A stretch of 58,094 bases of DNA from SG8-4 sp964598225 (GTDB lineage: Bacteria > Planctomycetota > Phycisphaerae > Sedimentisphaerales > Anaerobacaceae): positions 1 through 58,094 of the forward strand of contig CAZRBG010000039.1 in assembly GCA_964598225.1 (NCBI GenBank), given 5' to 3'. Positions 1-7,696 of the stretch are shown here, one piece after another. Positions within the stretch are counted from its first letter, which is position 1; every line of letters begins with the position of its first letter. The notes below the pieces were generated by a model. That model was not told the DNA's origin. It searched no databases and worked only from the letters and a program-made list of their open reading frames with translations. The position numbers were made by a program, and so were the translations under genes.

Positions 1-235
1 TTCCGACGGAACTATCCCCATGAAATCGGGAAGTTATTTCGTGCACGATCCTAATCAGTGTTTCAATAGATGCCCCCTGTTTCTTGGCTTGTTTTTCTAA
101 TTGGCGCAACAGGTCATTTGCAATCGCAACAAAAGTAATCTGTTCTTCCGGTCTGTACTCGAATTGCACGACATGTGAGGAAAAATCAGCAACGCTATGC
201 GTATCCCAGAACTCAGAGGCCTCCTCAATCGTCAT
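1..235 (-). CDS. CopG-type antitoxin (type II TA), partial at left edge
   Basis: The minus strand reads MTIEEASEFWDTHSVADF, then a segment containing VAIANDLLRQLEKQAKKQG and ASIETLIRI, open to the left edge (78 codons visible). This matches the CopG-antitoxin family (TIEEAxxFWDTHS start, then a ribbon-helix-helix-like ETL segment). Such proteins normally repress their own operon and neutralise a BrnT/DUF4258-type toxin. No toxin ORF is seen on the 5' side, so it looks like an orphan here, or the partner lies beyond the edge. The same frame continues upstream of the ATG (KEHIPEN, as in relatives) but has no start codon there. The good Shine-Dalgarno serves an ATG in another frame, so the gene may be frameshifted at its start or may be translated by re-initiation. 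Family call fairly sure; functional state unsure. Confidence 0.6.
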   Translation of the reverse strand, partial: MTIEEASEFWDTHSVADFSSHVVQFEYRPEEQITFVAIANDLLRQLEKQAKKQGASIETLIRIVHEITSRFHGDSSVG

Positions 236-283
236 ATTCTCAGGAATGTGTTCTTTTTGTTTACCATATTGTCTGCGCTCCTT
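232..283 (-). promoter_or_regulatory. Shine-Dalgarno plus 11-codon leader ORF overlapping the antitoxin start
   Basis: AAGGAG (278-283) lies 10 nt before an ATG (265-267) that encodes only MVNKKNTFLRI. Its TGA (232-234) overlaps the ATG of the antitoxin frame (233-235) as ATGA. Either one base was lost just after the original ATG, because ATG GGT would join the antitoxin frame, or the leader couples translation by re-initiation. Confidence 0.5.
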
Positions 284-576
284 TTTATCCAGACTTTGAC
301 AAGCGATCCATCACTTGGAATACGTATCATATATGCAGAGGCCCGTCAATAGTGTGCATGTATGAGATAATTGCTCATAGTCGGGGAGTAGAGGTTATTC
401 GCACGAAAGAATCTAGACAACGATCCCGCATGATCTTAGGGTACCGACACATTAAATCCTTTCAGCCGTGCGCTTGTGGGCATCTTATTTCTTGATGTTC
501 AGAGTGAGTTGGGGTATTTTTGTGGGGATGTTTGCGTTTGATAGCCCGTGCTGATGACAAAAAGGAGCGATGAGAC
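284..576. other. Intergenic stretch with no supported gene
   Basis: I see no convincing gene here in any of the six frames. The short plus-strand frame across this stretch shows no family features, and no toxin gene for the neighbouring antitoxin can be read. The last bases hold AAGGAG (561-566), the ribosome-binding site of the gene starting at 577. Confidence 0.5.
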
Positions 577-2025
577 ATGTCGAAGGATACCGAGCAATTG
601 TATGCCGAGAGGATGAATCGTTACATCACTGCGATGCGAAATGAAAAGCCCGATATGGTTCCGATCCGGCCGTTTGCCGCTGAGTTTGCCGGCAAATATG
701 CCGGCTACACCTGTCAGGAGGTGGTGCACGATTACAACAAGGCGTTCGAGGCGGTCGTCAAGTTGGCGAAAGATTTCGACTGGGATGCTATTGTCCCCAA
801 CATGGTCTACGTCTGGACGGGACTTACCCAGGCGGCGGGGCTTCGCTACTACGGCATACCCGGCATCAACATCCCGCACACTACAGCTTTCAATTATATC
901 GAGCCGCCGGAGGATGAGGCCTTTATGAAAGCGGATGAGTACGATGCGCTGATCGCCGATCCCACGGGCTTTCTCTACGAGACATGGCTGCCCCGTATCT
1001 CTACCGAAGTGAGCAAAGCCGAAGAACCCTCAACCAAACGCCACAATGTCGCGCTGACCAAAAGTGCGATGGCAATGCTGCAATATTTCTATGCCTTCGG
1101 GCCTCAAATAGCCCGACTGCAGAGCGAGTGCGGCATAGGTTCGGCCATAGCGGGAATCTTCAAGGCGCCGATGGACATCCTCGCCGACAAACTGCGCGGA
1201 TATCTCGGACTGGTAAACGACATGCACACCCAGCCGGATAAAGTGCTCAAAGCCTGTGAAGCATTGATGCCGCACCTGGTCCACGTGGGTCTTGTTACCT
1301 CCGATCCGAATAAGCAGGTCCCCATCGGCTTCTGGATGCACCGGAGCTGCGTGCCGTTCTTCCGGCCGGATCAGTTCGCCTCACACCACTGGCCTACGCT
1401 CAGGCCGTGTATCGAGGAATTCTGGAAGAACGGCCACCAGACGCTCTTCTATGCCGAGGGCAGATGGAAGCACCATTTCGAGTCATTCCGCGACCTGCCC
1501 GACCGCAGTATTGTCTTCCATTGCGATCAGGATGACATCTTCGAAGTCCATCGCGCGCTGCACGATAAGTTCGCCATTAGCGGCGGCATCCCCAACATGA
1601 AGCTGAGCTGGGGCACGCAGGAAGAAGTACGGGAGTTCTGCATCAAGGTAATCAAAGAGGTTGCCAAAGACGGCGGCTACATCATGGATGCCGGCGCAAT
1701 TATGCAGGATGACACAAACGTCGAGAACATGAGAGCCATGACCGAAACCTGCCGCGAGCACGGCGTTTACTCAGCCGGTTCTTATGTCACGCCAACCGGT
1801 ACGCTCCCGTGCGATTTACCTTCCTCAGTTGCGTCACGCGAAAAAGTAACGGGCCTGGCGGACCGGCCTGAACCAAAGGTCAAGCCGGGCGCATGTTTCC
1901 CGTGGGAGCAGCGAGTCAAGGACCTGCCCGAGATAACCGGGGACCCGGCCATGATGCAGCAGATATGGGAAGACGTCGATGCTCTCGGGTATATTTATAT
2001 ATGGCAATTGCTGGTATCGTTCTAA
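577..2025 (+). CDS. Uroporphyrinogen decarboxylase (URO-D) superfamily protein
   Basis: A 482-aa soluble protein of the URO-D/methyltransferase superfamily. The C-terminal half shows the typical GGIPNMKLSWGTQEEV segment, a later GGYIMDAG and an NVENMRAM helix, as in corrinoid-linked methyltransferases (MtaA/CmuA-like) and haem-type decarboxylases. It is about 100 residues longer than HemE and lacks an obvious HemE N-terminus, so a methyltransferase-like or catabolic role is likelier than haem synthesis. The start is set by AAGGAG 10 nt upstream. It precedes a secreted Gfo/Idh/MocA oxidoreductase by 34 bp and a keto-sugar hydrolase fusion, so the three are probably co-transcribed. Substrate unknown. 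Confidence 0.8.
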   Translation: MSKDTEQLYAERMNRYITAMRNEKPDMVPIRPFAAEFAGKYAGYTCQEVVHDYNKAFEAVVKLAKDFDWDAIVPNMVYVWTGLTQAAGLRYYGIPGINIPHTTAFNYIEPPEDEAFMKADEYDALIADPTGFLYETWLPRISTEVSKAEEPSTKRHNVALTKSAMAMLQYFYAFGPQIARLQSECGIGSAIAGIFKAPMDILADKLRGYLGLVNDMHTQPDKVLKACEALMPHLVHVGLVTSDPNKQVPIGFWMHRSCVPFFRPDQFASHHWPTLRPCIEEFWKNGHQTLFYAEGRWKHHFESFRDLPDRSIVFHCDQDDIFEVHRALHDKFAISGGIPNMKLSWGTQEEVREFCIKVIKEVAKDGGYIMDAGAIMQDDTNVENMRAMTETCREHGVYSAGSYVTPTGTLPCDLPSSVASREKVTGLADRPEPKVKPGACFPWEQRVKDLPEITGDPAMMQQIWEDVDALGYIYIWQLLVSF

Positions 2026-2059
2026 ATTCACGATCAGTTGAATAACCGGAGATCGAAAT

Positions 2060-3361
2060 ATGAGCAGCAAGTCCAAAATCACCCGCCGAGCACTTTTGAA
2101 AGAAGCCGGAGGTGCCGGCGGAGCGGCTATTGCGCTCCCTTATCTTGTGCCCGCCTCGGTGCTGGGCGCTTCGGGAGCGGTAACCCCGAGCAATCGTATT
2201 ACGGTAGGCTTCATTGGGACAGGCGGTCACGGTATCGCCATGAACTTGAAAAGCTTTCTGGCCCAGCCGGACGCTCAGGCAGTGGCGGTATGCGACGTGG
2301 ACCCTGCTCATCTGAAGAAGGGACGCGATACGGTCAATAAGAAATACGCCAATAAGGACTGCTCGACCTATAAAGATTTCCGCGAGGTCCTGGCACGTGA
2401 TGATATTGACGCAGTGATGATTTCCACGCCCGATCACTGGCATGCGCCGATTTCGATAGCCGCAGCTAAAGCGGGTAAAGACGTAGAATGCGAAAAACCC
2501 ACTCTTACAATCGAGGAAGGACGGACGCTCTGCGATGTTATGAAACGCTATGGCCGCGTCTTCCAGTGGTCGACTGAGGACAGATCAGTCTACGAGTACC
2601 ACAGAATGTGTGAGTTGGTTCGCAACGGCAGGATCGGCAAAGTTCATACGATTCACGTGGAACTGCCGAGCGGACCTAAAACACCCGGCAATCCCAAGCC
2701 CATGCCGGTTCCTGACGGTTTCGATTATGACATGTGGCTCGGACCGGCGCCGTGGGCGCCCTACACCAAAGACCGAATTCACTGGAATTTCAGATGGATA
2801 TTCGATTACTCCGGCGGCATGTTGACCGACTGGGGAGCGCACCTTCTCGACGGCGCGCAGTGGGGCAACGATAGCGAACACACCGGCCCGGTCGAGGTCG
2901 AGGGCAAGGGCAAGTTCTGGGAGGATGGGCCCTACAACACGGCTTATGAATATCACATTGAATATAAATACGCCGACGGCGTGCGGCTGATCGTAAAATC
3001 GGGAAATCCGAGCCTGCGATTCGAGGGTACAGAGGGATGGATCGGCAATCGTGGCTGGCGGGCGCCGTTGAAGGCCGAGCCGAAGTCCATTCTGGATTCG
3101 ACAATCGGCCCTGATGAGATACATCTGTATACATGCAGAGGCGGCGAGCAGCGGAACTTCCTGGATTGTGTCAAGTCTCGCAAGGATTGCTACTTCCCGC
3201 CGGAGATCGGACAGCGGTGCTTCACGATCGCGCACATCGGCAACATCTCGATGTTGTTAGGGCGGAAACTGCGATGGGACCCGGACAACGAACGATTCAT
3301 CAACGACGAACAGGCAAACAGAATGCTGTCGCGGGCGATGCGCAGCCCGTGGAAACTTTGA
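2060..3361 (+). CDS. Tat-exported Gfo/Idh/MocA family oxidoreductase
   Basis: A 433-aa NAD(P)-dependent sugar dehydrogenase-type protein. The N-terminus has a twin-arginine leader (TRRALLKEAGGAGG, residues 8-21) and an alanine-rich segment, so folded export to the periplasm is expected. The mature part begins with a Rossmann motif (GFIGTGGHG) and carries the CEKPTLT version of the family's EKP motif, followed by a C-terminal GFO_IDH_MocA alpha/beta domain. GGAG lies about 8 nt before the ATG. Exported members in Planctomycetota typically keep a tightly bound cofactor and oxidise, isomerise or hydrolyse glycosides. The next gene encodes a 3-keto-disaccharide hydrolase-type domain, which fits oxidation at C3 of a sugar. 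Family sure, substrate unknown. Confidence 0.88.
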   Translation: MSSKSKITRRALLKEAGGAGGAAIALPYLVPASVLGASGAVTPSNRITVGFIGTGGHGIAMNLKSFLAQPDAQAVAVCDVDPAHLKKGRDTVNKKYANKDCSTYKDFREVLARDDIDAVMISTPDHWHAPISIAAAKAGKDVECEKPTLTIEEGRTLCDVMKRYGRVFQWSTEDRSVYEYHRMCELVRNGRIGKVHTIHVELPSGPKTPGNPKPMPVPDGFDYDMWLGPAPWAPYTKDRIHWNFRWIFDYSGGMLTDWGAHLLDGAQWGNDSEHTGPVEVEGKGKFWEDGPYNTAYEYHIEYKYADGVRLIVKSGNPSLRFEGTEGWIGNRGWRAPLKAEPKSILDSTIGPDEIHLYTCRGGEQRNFLDCVKSRKDCYFPPEIGQRCFTIAHIGNISMLLGRKLRWDPDNERFINDEQANRMLSRAMRSPWKL

Positions 3362-3362
3362 A

Positions 3363-3395
3363 ATTGACTATTGATTATTGACTATTGATTATTGA
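3363..3395 (+). repeat. 14-bp tandem repeat, about 2.4 copies
   Basis: The unit attgactattgatt occurs twice in perfect tandem (3363-3376, 3377-3390), followed by attga. It fills the short gap between the oxidoreductase stop and the Shine-Dalgarno of the next gene. It is AT-rich and has no stem-loop potential. Confidence 0.85.
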
Positions 3396-3407
3396 GAAGG
3401 GAGAGTC

Positions 3408-4913
3408 ATGAATAATCATAGCCGGACAATGCTGACTATTGGGGTCATATGCTTCTGGTTTGTGGCTATCGCCGGAGCGGAACGGATTATGTTAACAGGT
3501 GAAGATCTTTCCGTGTGGCGGGGTAATACGGGGCAGTGGCAGGCTGTGGGTGATGCTTTCCTGAATCCGGATAATGAGAAGCTATTGGGCGCTAAGCCGG
3601 GTACAGGGGTCATTGTGAACGGGTCCAAAGGCAGGACGTCACACCTTCTGAGCAGGGAGGAATTCGGAGATATTAAAGCGCACATCGAGTTTATGGTCTC
3701 GAAAGATTCCAACTCCGGCGTGTACTTTATGGGCCGGTACGAGATACAGGTTTTTGACAGTTGGCGAAAACCATCGGCATATCCGGGCATCGAGTGCGGC
3801 GGCATCTACGCCCGATGGAACAGAAGTGAACGCAAGCGTTTCGAAGGGCATTCGCCGCGAGTGAATGCCTCCAAGGCACCGGGGCAATGGCAGTCGTTCG
3901 ATGTCGTCTTCAGAGCGCCTCGTTTCGATAAGTCGGGACGAAAAATCTCAAACGCACGTTTCGAGACGGTTTATCATAACGGCGTCCTGGTCCACGAAGA
4001 TATAGTGCTGACCGGACCTACGCGGGCTTCGGCCTACAACGACGAGAAACCAACGGGACCTTTGATGCTGCAGGGCGATCACGGGCCGGTTGCTTATAGA
4101 AATATCCGGATCGAACCCGCAGGACCGCCGCCGTTTTTCGCATTCGACAATGCCGCGACTGACGAAAAGCACAAAACGCCAAGACAACAGGTCGCAATGC
4201 TCAAAAAGTTGGGATACGACGGCATAAGCTCCCGTGGCGGCGAACATCTTACTGAGATGGCCAAAGAGCTTGACAAGAACGGGCTGAGGCTTTTCACAGT
4301 CTATCTCGGCATAAACATCGATCCCGATCAGCAGCCGTACGGCGAAGAATTGGCAAATGCTATCGACGTATTGAAAGGCCGAAACGCGATGCTCTGGCTT
4401 TTCTTCACGAGTAAGAAATATAAACCCTCCGATCCGGCCGGCGACGAGCGTGCCCTAAAAATACTCAGGCGGATTGCAGAAAAGGCGGAGAGAAACAAAG
4501 TCAGGATTGCGATCTATCCTCATCATAGATTCTGGATTGAAAGCACAAAAGACGCCCTGCGAGTGGTCAAAAAACTGAATCGGAAAGAGGTCGGCGTGAC
4601 TTTCAACCTGTGCCACTTCCTGAGGGTAAATGATGAGAAGAACATCGATTCGGTGATTGAAAATGCCATGCCGCATCTATTTGTCGTTTCGATAAACGGC
4701 GCCGACAGCGGCGGCAAAGACTGGAAGACTCTGATTCAGACGCTCGGCCGCGGTACGTTTGACATGCGGAAGTTCCTCAAGACACTCTACGGTGCAGGAT
4801 ACAACGGCCCGATAGGATTCCAGGGTTACGGCATCGGCGGGGATGCCTATGACAACCTTGAGCGTACGATGGAAGCCTGGCGCGAATTGAACGAGCCGAC
4901 AATGTGGCCCTGA
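3408..4913 (+). CDS. Secreted DUF1080 (3-keto-sugar hydrolase) fused to a xylose-isomerase-like TIM barrel
   Basis: A 501-aa two-domain protein with an N-terminal signal peptide (hydrophobic residues about 8-24, ending AGA). Residues about 28-235 form the DUF1080/3-keto-disaccharide hydrolase fold: DSNSGVYFMGRYEIQVFDSW, the ECGGIYARW loop, GPLMLQGDHGPVAYRNI. From about residue 240 to the end there is an AP-endonuclease/xylose-isomerase-like barrel (LKKLGYDGIS, IYPHHRFWIES, VTFNLCHFLRV, PIGFQGYGIGGDAY). The start is fixed by AAGGGAG about 5 nt upstream. DUF1080 proteins cleave 3-keto-glycosides and the barrel proteins include 3-keto-hexose isomerases, so the fusion could act in series on the product of the upstream oxidoreductase. 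The pathway role is inferred. Confidence 0.85.
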   Translation: MNNHSRTMLTIGVICFWFVAIAGAERIMLTGEDLSVWRGNTGQWQAVGDAFLNPDNEKLLGAKPGTGVIVNGSKGRTSHLLSREEFGDIKAHIEFMVSKDSNSGVYFMGRYEIQVFDSWRKPSAYPGIECGGIYARWNRSERKRFEGHSPRVNASKAPGQWQSFDVVFRAPRFDKSGRKISNARFETVYHNGVLVHEDIVLTGPTRASAYNDEKPTGPLMLQGDHGPVAYRNIRIEPAGPPPFFAFDNAATDEKHKTPRQQVAMLKKLGYDGISSRGGEHLTEMAKELDKNGLRLFTVYLGINIDPDQQPYGEELANAIDVLKGRNAMLWLFFTSKKYKPSDPAGDERALKILRRIAEKAERNKVRIAIYPHHRFWIESTKDALRVVKKLNRKEVGVTFNLCHFLRVNDEKNIDSVIENAMPHLFVVSINGADSGGKDWKTLIQTLGRGTFDMRKFLKTLYGAGYNGPIGFQGYGIGGDAYDNLERTMEAWRELNEPTMWP

Positions 4914-4949
4914 CTTGCCGTAGTCGGGATTCGGAGGATTTATACAAAG

Positions 4950-5804
4950 ATGGCGAATTGGACAGCGATTATCCTTCCCGGCACATTCGTCGTTCTCCTG
5001 CTGGCCGAGCAATTCATTCCTTTGAGACAGAGAACCCGGTCGTTCTTCTCGCGCCTGGCGAAGAATCTGACGCTCACAGCGGCTGTTTTTATTGTAGGAT
5101 CGCTCGTTGTCAAGAATGCCGGGCTTGCTACTTCGCGGTGGAGTATGGAGCGAGGATTCGGAATCGCGTTGTGGACACCGCTGCCGAAATGGGGACGGAT
5201 TGCGCTGGGCTTTCTTCTGATGGATTTAACGTTTTACTATTGGCACATGGCTAATCATCGTATACCTCTTTTGTGGCGATTTCACAACGTTCACCACGTC
5301 GATCCCGACCTTGACGTTACCACCTCGTTTCGCTTTCATTTCGGCGAGATCGCCTATTCGTCCGTGTTCCGGGTTGTTCAGGTGGCGATCATCGGAGTCG
5401 CCCCGCTCACTTACGTCATTTACGAGACGGTATTCACCGTCGAAACCATGTTTCATCATTCCAACGTCCGGCTGCCCATCAGGTTCGAACGTCTGCTCAA
5501 TAGAATCATCGTAACCCCCAGAATGCACGGCGTTCATCACAGTGCCGTTGGCTCGGAGACGAATACCAATTACAGCGTTATATTCCCGTGGTGGGATTAC
5601 CTGCACCGGACGTTAGTGCTGAACGTGCCGCAATCGTCGATCAGAATCGGCGTGCCCGGCTACCTGGAGCCGAAAGACAATCGATTCTTGAATCTCGTCG
5701 GATTGCCCTTTATAAAGCAGAAACGCTACTGGTGTTACCCGGATGGAAAAGCTCCTGCAAGTAACAGAGACGCAAGCACCGGCGTAACAAGAATGGCTGA
5801 TTAG
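4950..5804 (+). CDS. Sterol desaturase / fatty acid hydroxylase superfamily membrane protein
   Basis: A 284-aa integral membrane di-iron-type protein. Histidine boxes are H99xxxH103, H112xxH115H116, H169H170 and H193xxH196H197, flanked by hydrophobic helices near residues 5-20, 40-55, 85-100 and 140-160. This is the fatty-acid hydroxylase superfamily pattern, whose members hydroxylate or desaturate lipids or cleave alkyl ethers. A GGAGG box lies 10 nt before the ATG. It follows the keto-sugar fusion gene by 36 bp on the same strand but need not share its pathway. The usual oxygen requirement is notable if the host is an anaerobe. Substrate not predictable. Confidence 0.85.
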   Translation: MANWTAIILPGTFVVLLLAEQFIPLRQRTRSFFSRLAKNLTLTAAVFIVGSLVVKNAGLATSRWSMERGFGIALWTPLPKWGRIALGFLLMDLTFYYWHMANHRIPLLWRFHNVHHVDPDLDVTTSFRFHFGEIAYSSVFRVVQVAIIGVAPLTYVIYETVFTVETMFHHSNVRLPIRFERLLNRIIVTPRMHGVHHSAVGSETNTNYSVIFPWWDYLHRTLVLNVPQSSIRIGVPGYLEPKDNRFLNLVGLPFIKQKRYWCYPDGKAPASNRDASTGVTRMAD

Positions 5805-5907
5805 AGAGCCGGCAGCATTTCGCAGTGAATTCTTGACTAAATTTCCCTCGACTAAGCGCTCGGATTATGGTATTCTCAAGACACACGGTATAAGAGAAGG
5901 ATCAGTT

Positions 5908-6420
5908 GTGTCGGAAGTGCTTGAATATCCGAGTGAAGGGGAGAGACGTTACACACTAATTGATGTTAATGAGGTTATGCCGATTCTCGGCGAGATATCA
6001 CTTCTCGCGGGATTTTCCACAAAACAGTTGCATAAGTTGTGCTTGCTTCTCAGCAAGATCCGTTACAAGGCCGGCGAAAAGGTCTTCGAAGAGGGTGATC
6101 AACCGAGCCATATCTATATCGTAGAGTCAGGTAGTGTGAAGTTAGTGGTCAATTGCCGGGATATTCCCCTGGAGCTTATCATATTCGAAGAAGGCCAGTG
6201 CTTCGGCGAGACTTCGGTTATAGGCATTCAACCACACGCCGCTACGACTGTGTGCATGGAGGACACGGAGCTTATAGTCTTGTCGCGCAGCACGCTTTTA
6301 TCGCTTTACAAAACTGACCTGGAAATGTTCAGCATTTTGACTCTTAACATCGCCAGAGAAGCCTGCCGGAGATTGCACAAAAGTGATGAGATATTGCTGC
6401 ATTATGTCGTAAAGCAGTAG
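5908..6420 (+). CDS. Stand-alone cyclic nucleotide-binding domain protein
   Basis: A 170-aa protein made almost wholly of one cNMP-binding jelly roll: YKAGEKVFEEGDQPSHIYIVESGSV, then GQCFGETSVIGIQPHAATTV, then a C-helix. I chose GTG 5908 because GAGAAGG lies 7 nt before it; an in-frame TTG at 5833 lacks such a site and would add 25 atypical residues. There is no C-terminal helix-turn-helix, so it is not a CRP-type DNA-binding regulator on its own. The phosphate-binding cassette keeps GE but has His-Ala where cAMP binders have Arg-Ser/Thr, so cAMP binding is doubtful. It may sense another ligand or regulate a partner protein. Confidence 0.82.
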   Translation: MSEVLEYPSEGERRYTLIDVNEVMPILGEISLLAGFSTKQLHKLCLLLSKIRYKAGEKVFEEGDQPSHIYIVESGSVKLVVNCRDIPLELIIFEEGQCFGETSVIGIQPHAATTVCMEDTELIVLSRSTLLSLYKTDLEMFSILTLNIAREACRRLHKSDEILLHYVVKQ

Positions 6421-6459
6421 TCTAAGGACCGGCCGCGCAGCCCTGCTCGCTCAAAGAGA

Positions 6460-6630
6460 CTATTTCTTTTTCCTGCTTTTACGGCGTTTCTCTTTCAGGC
6501 ACGATTCACATCTCGTGTCGCAGCACCACTGGCAGCAGAAACAGTCTTTGCACTTGTGCTTGCTGCTCTGTTGATCCGGTTCGGGTATGTATATTAAACC
6601 CGGAATACCTCTGAGTCTGCGATAACCCAT
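6460..6630 (-). CDS. 56-aa cysteine-rich small protein, possible metal binder
   Basis: A complete minus-strand reading frame, ATG to TAG, 56 aa. The first 16 residues are MGYRRLRGIPGLIYIP. The centre is CKDCFCCQWCCDTRCESC (residues 27-44), with eight cysteines spaced CxxCxCCxxCCxxxCxxC. The last 13 residues are nearly all Lys/Arg. Cysteine pairs at zinc-ribbon or iron-sulfur spacing plus a basic tail suggest a metal- or nucleic-acid-binding protein. No enzyme domain fits in this length. No good Shine-Dalgarno precedes the ATG. It lies in the 606-bp gap between the cNMP-binding protein and the 100-aa protein, on the opposite strand from both. The organised sequence argues against chance. Function unknown. 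Confidence 0.55.
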   Translation of the reverse strand: MGYRRLRGIPGLIYIPEPDQQSSKHKCKDCFCCQWCCDTRCESCLKEKRRKSRKKK

Positions 6631-6788
6631 AAGCTAACTTTACCACTGTTGCGGTGTTGACGACCGGCATCCTCAAGCGTTTGGTGCTGAATACGTCGTT
6701 TCGGACGAACCGGTTCAATCGAATCTGGCAATTTTTCCAGGGACAGGATATACTGCGCTGGTTCCCGGATTCGGCATAAGGAGTACGC

Positions 6789-6899
6789 ATGAAACGAACA
6801 ACATTTCTCAAAGCTTCGGCTGCCGGGGCTGTTGCGGCAGCATACGCCAGCTACGGCACGAACCGGCAAGAAAGGGGCTGTCTGACGGCACAGACTTAA
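6789..6899 (+). pseudogene. Remnant of a Tat-exported protein gene: leader, stops, C-terminal scrap
   Basis: AAGGAG (777-782 in the 6.7 kb block, just before the ATG) opens a 36-aa frame beginning MKRTTFLKASAAGAVAAAYAS. This is the leader shape of Tat substrates (usually KRRTFLK), here with the second arginine replaced by Thr. It ends in TAATAA after 36 codons. The same frame then continues for 17 codons (SSEF, later DSKPLEAASHK) to another stop. The best explanation is a gene that lost its middle by deletion. It is too short to be a working exported enzyme. Confidence 0.5.
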
Positions 6900-7026
6900 T
6901 AATCTTCCGAATTCAACAGCGATTCCAAACCACTTGAAGCGGCATCGCACAAATAAGGTAGTGCATTTCACTCCAGCTTTGGTAATATATTCAGGATGAC
7001 TGTATTTAGGTTTTAATGGGCAAGCA

Positions 7027-7329
7027 ATGGAAACTCTTAAAATATTGCGTGACTACTTTCCGACGGCGGTTTTTACCGGCAAGTGCCTGGTCTTCATCAG
7101 CGAAGAATGGCGCGTGGAACTAACCGAGCACAAAGACAGCGATTTTACCCGGTCCGCAGGACAGCCCTCAGTGATACGCGTGCGAATCTGCAAAAGGACG
7201 CTGGACGGCGACCTCGTTCCGGGCCACTACGAAGACTTTCAACTTGAATCTATCGGCGAGCTTGCAGGGCAGATCGAGAAATACGTACAGTTGGCAATCG
7301 GTGCTAATCTGCGGGAGAACGTCGAGTAG
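7027..7329 (+). CDS. Hypothetical protein, 100 aa
   Basis: I do not recognise this protein. It is small, soluble and acidic, with no signal peptide or membrane helix. It begins METLKILRDYFPTAVF and ends in an amphipathic helix (GELAGQIEKYVQLAIGANL). The middle is beta-rich (CLVFISEEWRVELTEH, SVIRVRICKRTL). No clear ribosome-binding site is present. It is followed after 55 bp by the DUF167 gene and then a MATE transporter on the same strand, which suggests co-transcription. Codon use and composition resemble the neighbours, so it is probably a real gene. Confidence 0.6.
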   Translation: METLKILRDYFPTAVFTGKCLVFISEEWRVELTEHKDSDFTRSAGQPSVIRVRICKRTLDGDLVPGHYEDFQLESIGELAGQIEKYVQLAIGANLRENVE

Positions 7330-7384
7330 CACAGGCTCACACGTATACATCTTTCGGTTGCGGCGGTTCTGCCCGAGGCTGATC

Positions 7385-7696
7385 ATGGATATAAAAATTC
7401 AGGAACTTGATGATGGTACGGTCATAACAATGAAGGTTGTGCCCGGCAGCAGCGGGACTACGCACATGTGCGGCCTGCTCGATGGTATGCTGAAAATAAA
7501 GGTTTCCGCACCTCCGGAGAAGGGAAAAGCCAATCAATGCCTTCTCAAATACCTGTCCCGGGCCCTTGACGTGAAAAAGAACACACTGAACATTATCTCC
7601 GGCCAGACCGGCCGCGTCAAACAGGTGAAGGTCTCAGGAGTTTCCGCCGAGATGCTGCGCACCAAGCTGGCCCGGAGAGTAAGGGGCATATCGTGA
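7385..7696 (+). CDS. DUF167 / YggU family protein
   Basis: A 103-aa protein of the YggU family. The diagnostic core is LKIKVSAPPEKGKANQ (residues about 38-53), followed by VKKNTLNIISGQTGRVKQV, the usual beta-alpha fold of about 100 residues. I start at ATG 7385 because the family begins within a few residues of this point, although the frame is open further upstream. The role in bacteria is unknown; members are often next to membrane-protein or division genes. Its TGA overlaps the start of the MATE gene, which implies translational coupling. Confidence 0.85.
   Translation: MDIKIQELDDGTVITMKVVPGSSGTTHMCGLLDGMLKIKVSAPPEKGKANQCLLKYLSRALDVKKNTLNIISGQTGRVKQVKVSGVSAEMLRTKLARRVRGIS

Noticed and set aside
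175..495. 106-codon plus-strand frame at the left end
   Set aside because: It lies opposite the antitoxin frame and its translation (short Cys/Ser-rich segments) has no family character.
284..576. BrnT- or DUF4258-type toxin gene next to the antitoxin
   Set aside because: All minus-strand frames in this stretch hit stops within a few dozen codons and no toxin motif could be found.
2585..3235. Minus-strand frame of 216 codons inside the oxidoreductase gene
   Set aside because: It is a shadow of the Gfo/Idh/MocA coding frame; its translation is low-complexity and unlike any family.
6506..6811. Minus-strand reading frame of 101 codons across the 6.5-6.8 kb gap
   Set aside because: It overlaps the cysteine-rich frame in a different register, crosses the Tat-leader remnant and shows no family features.
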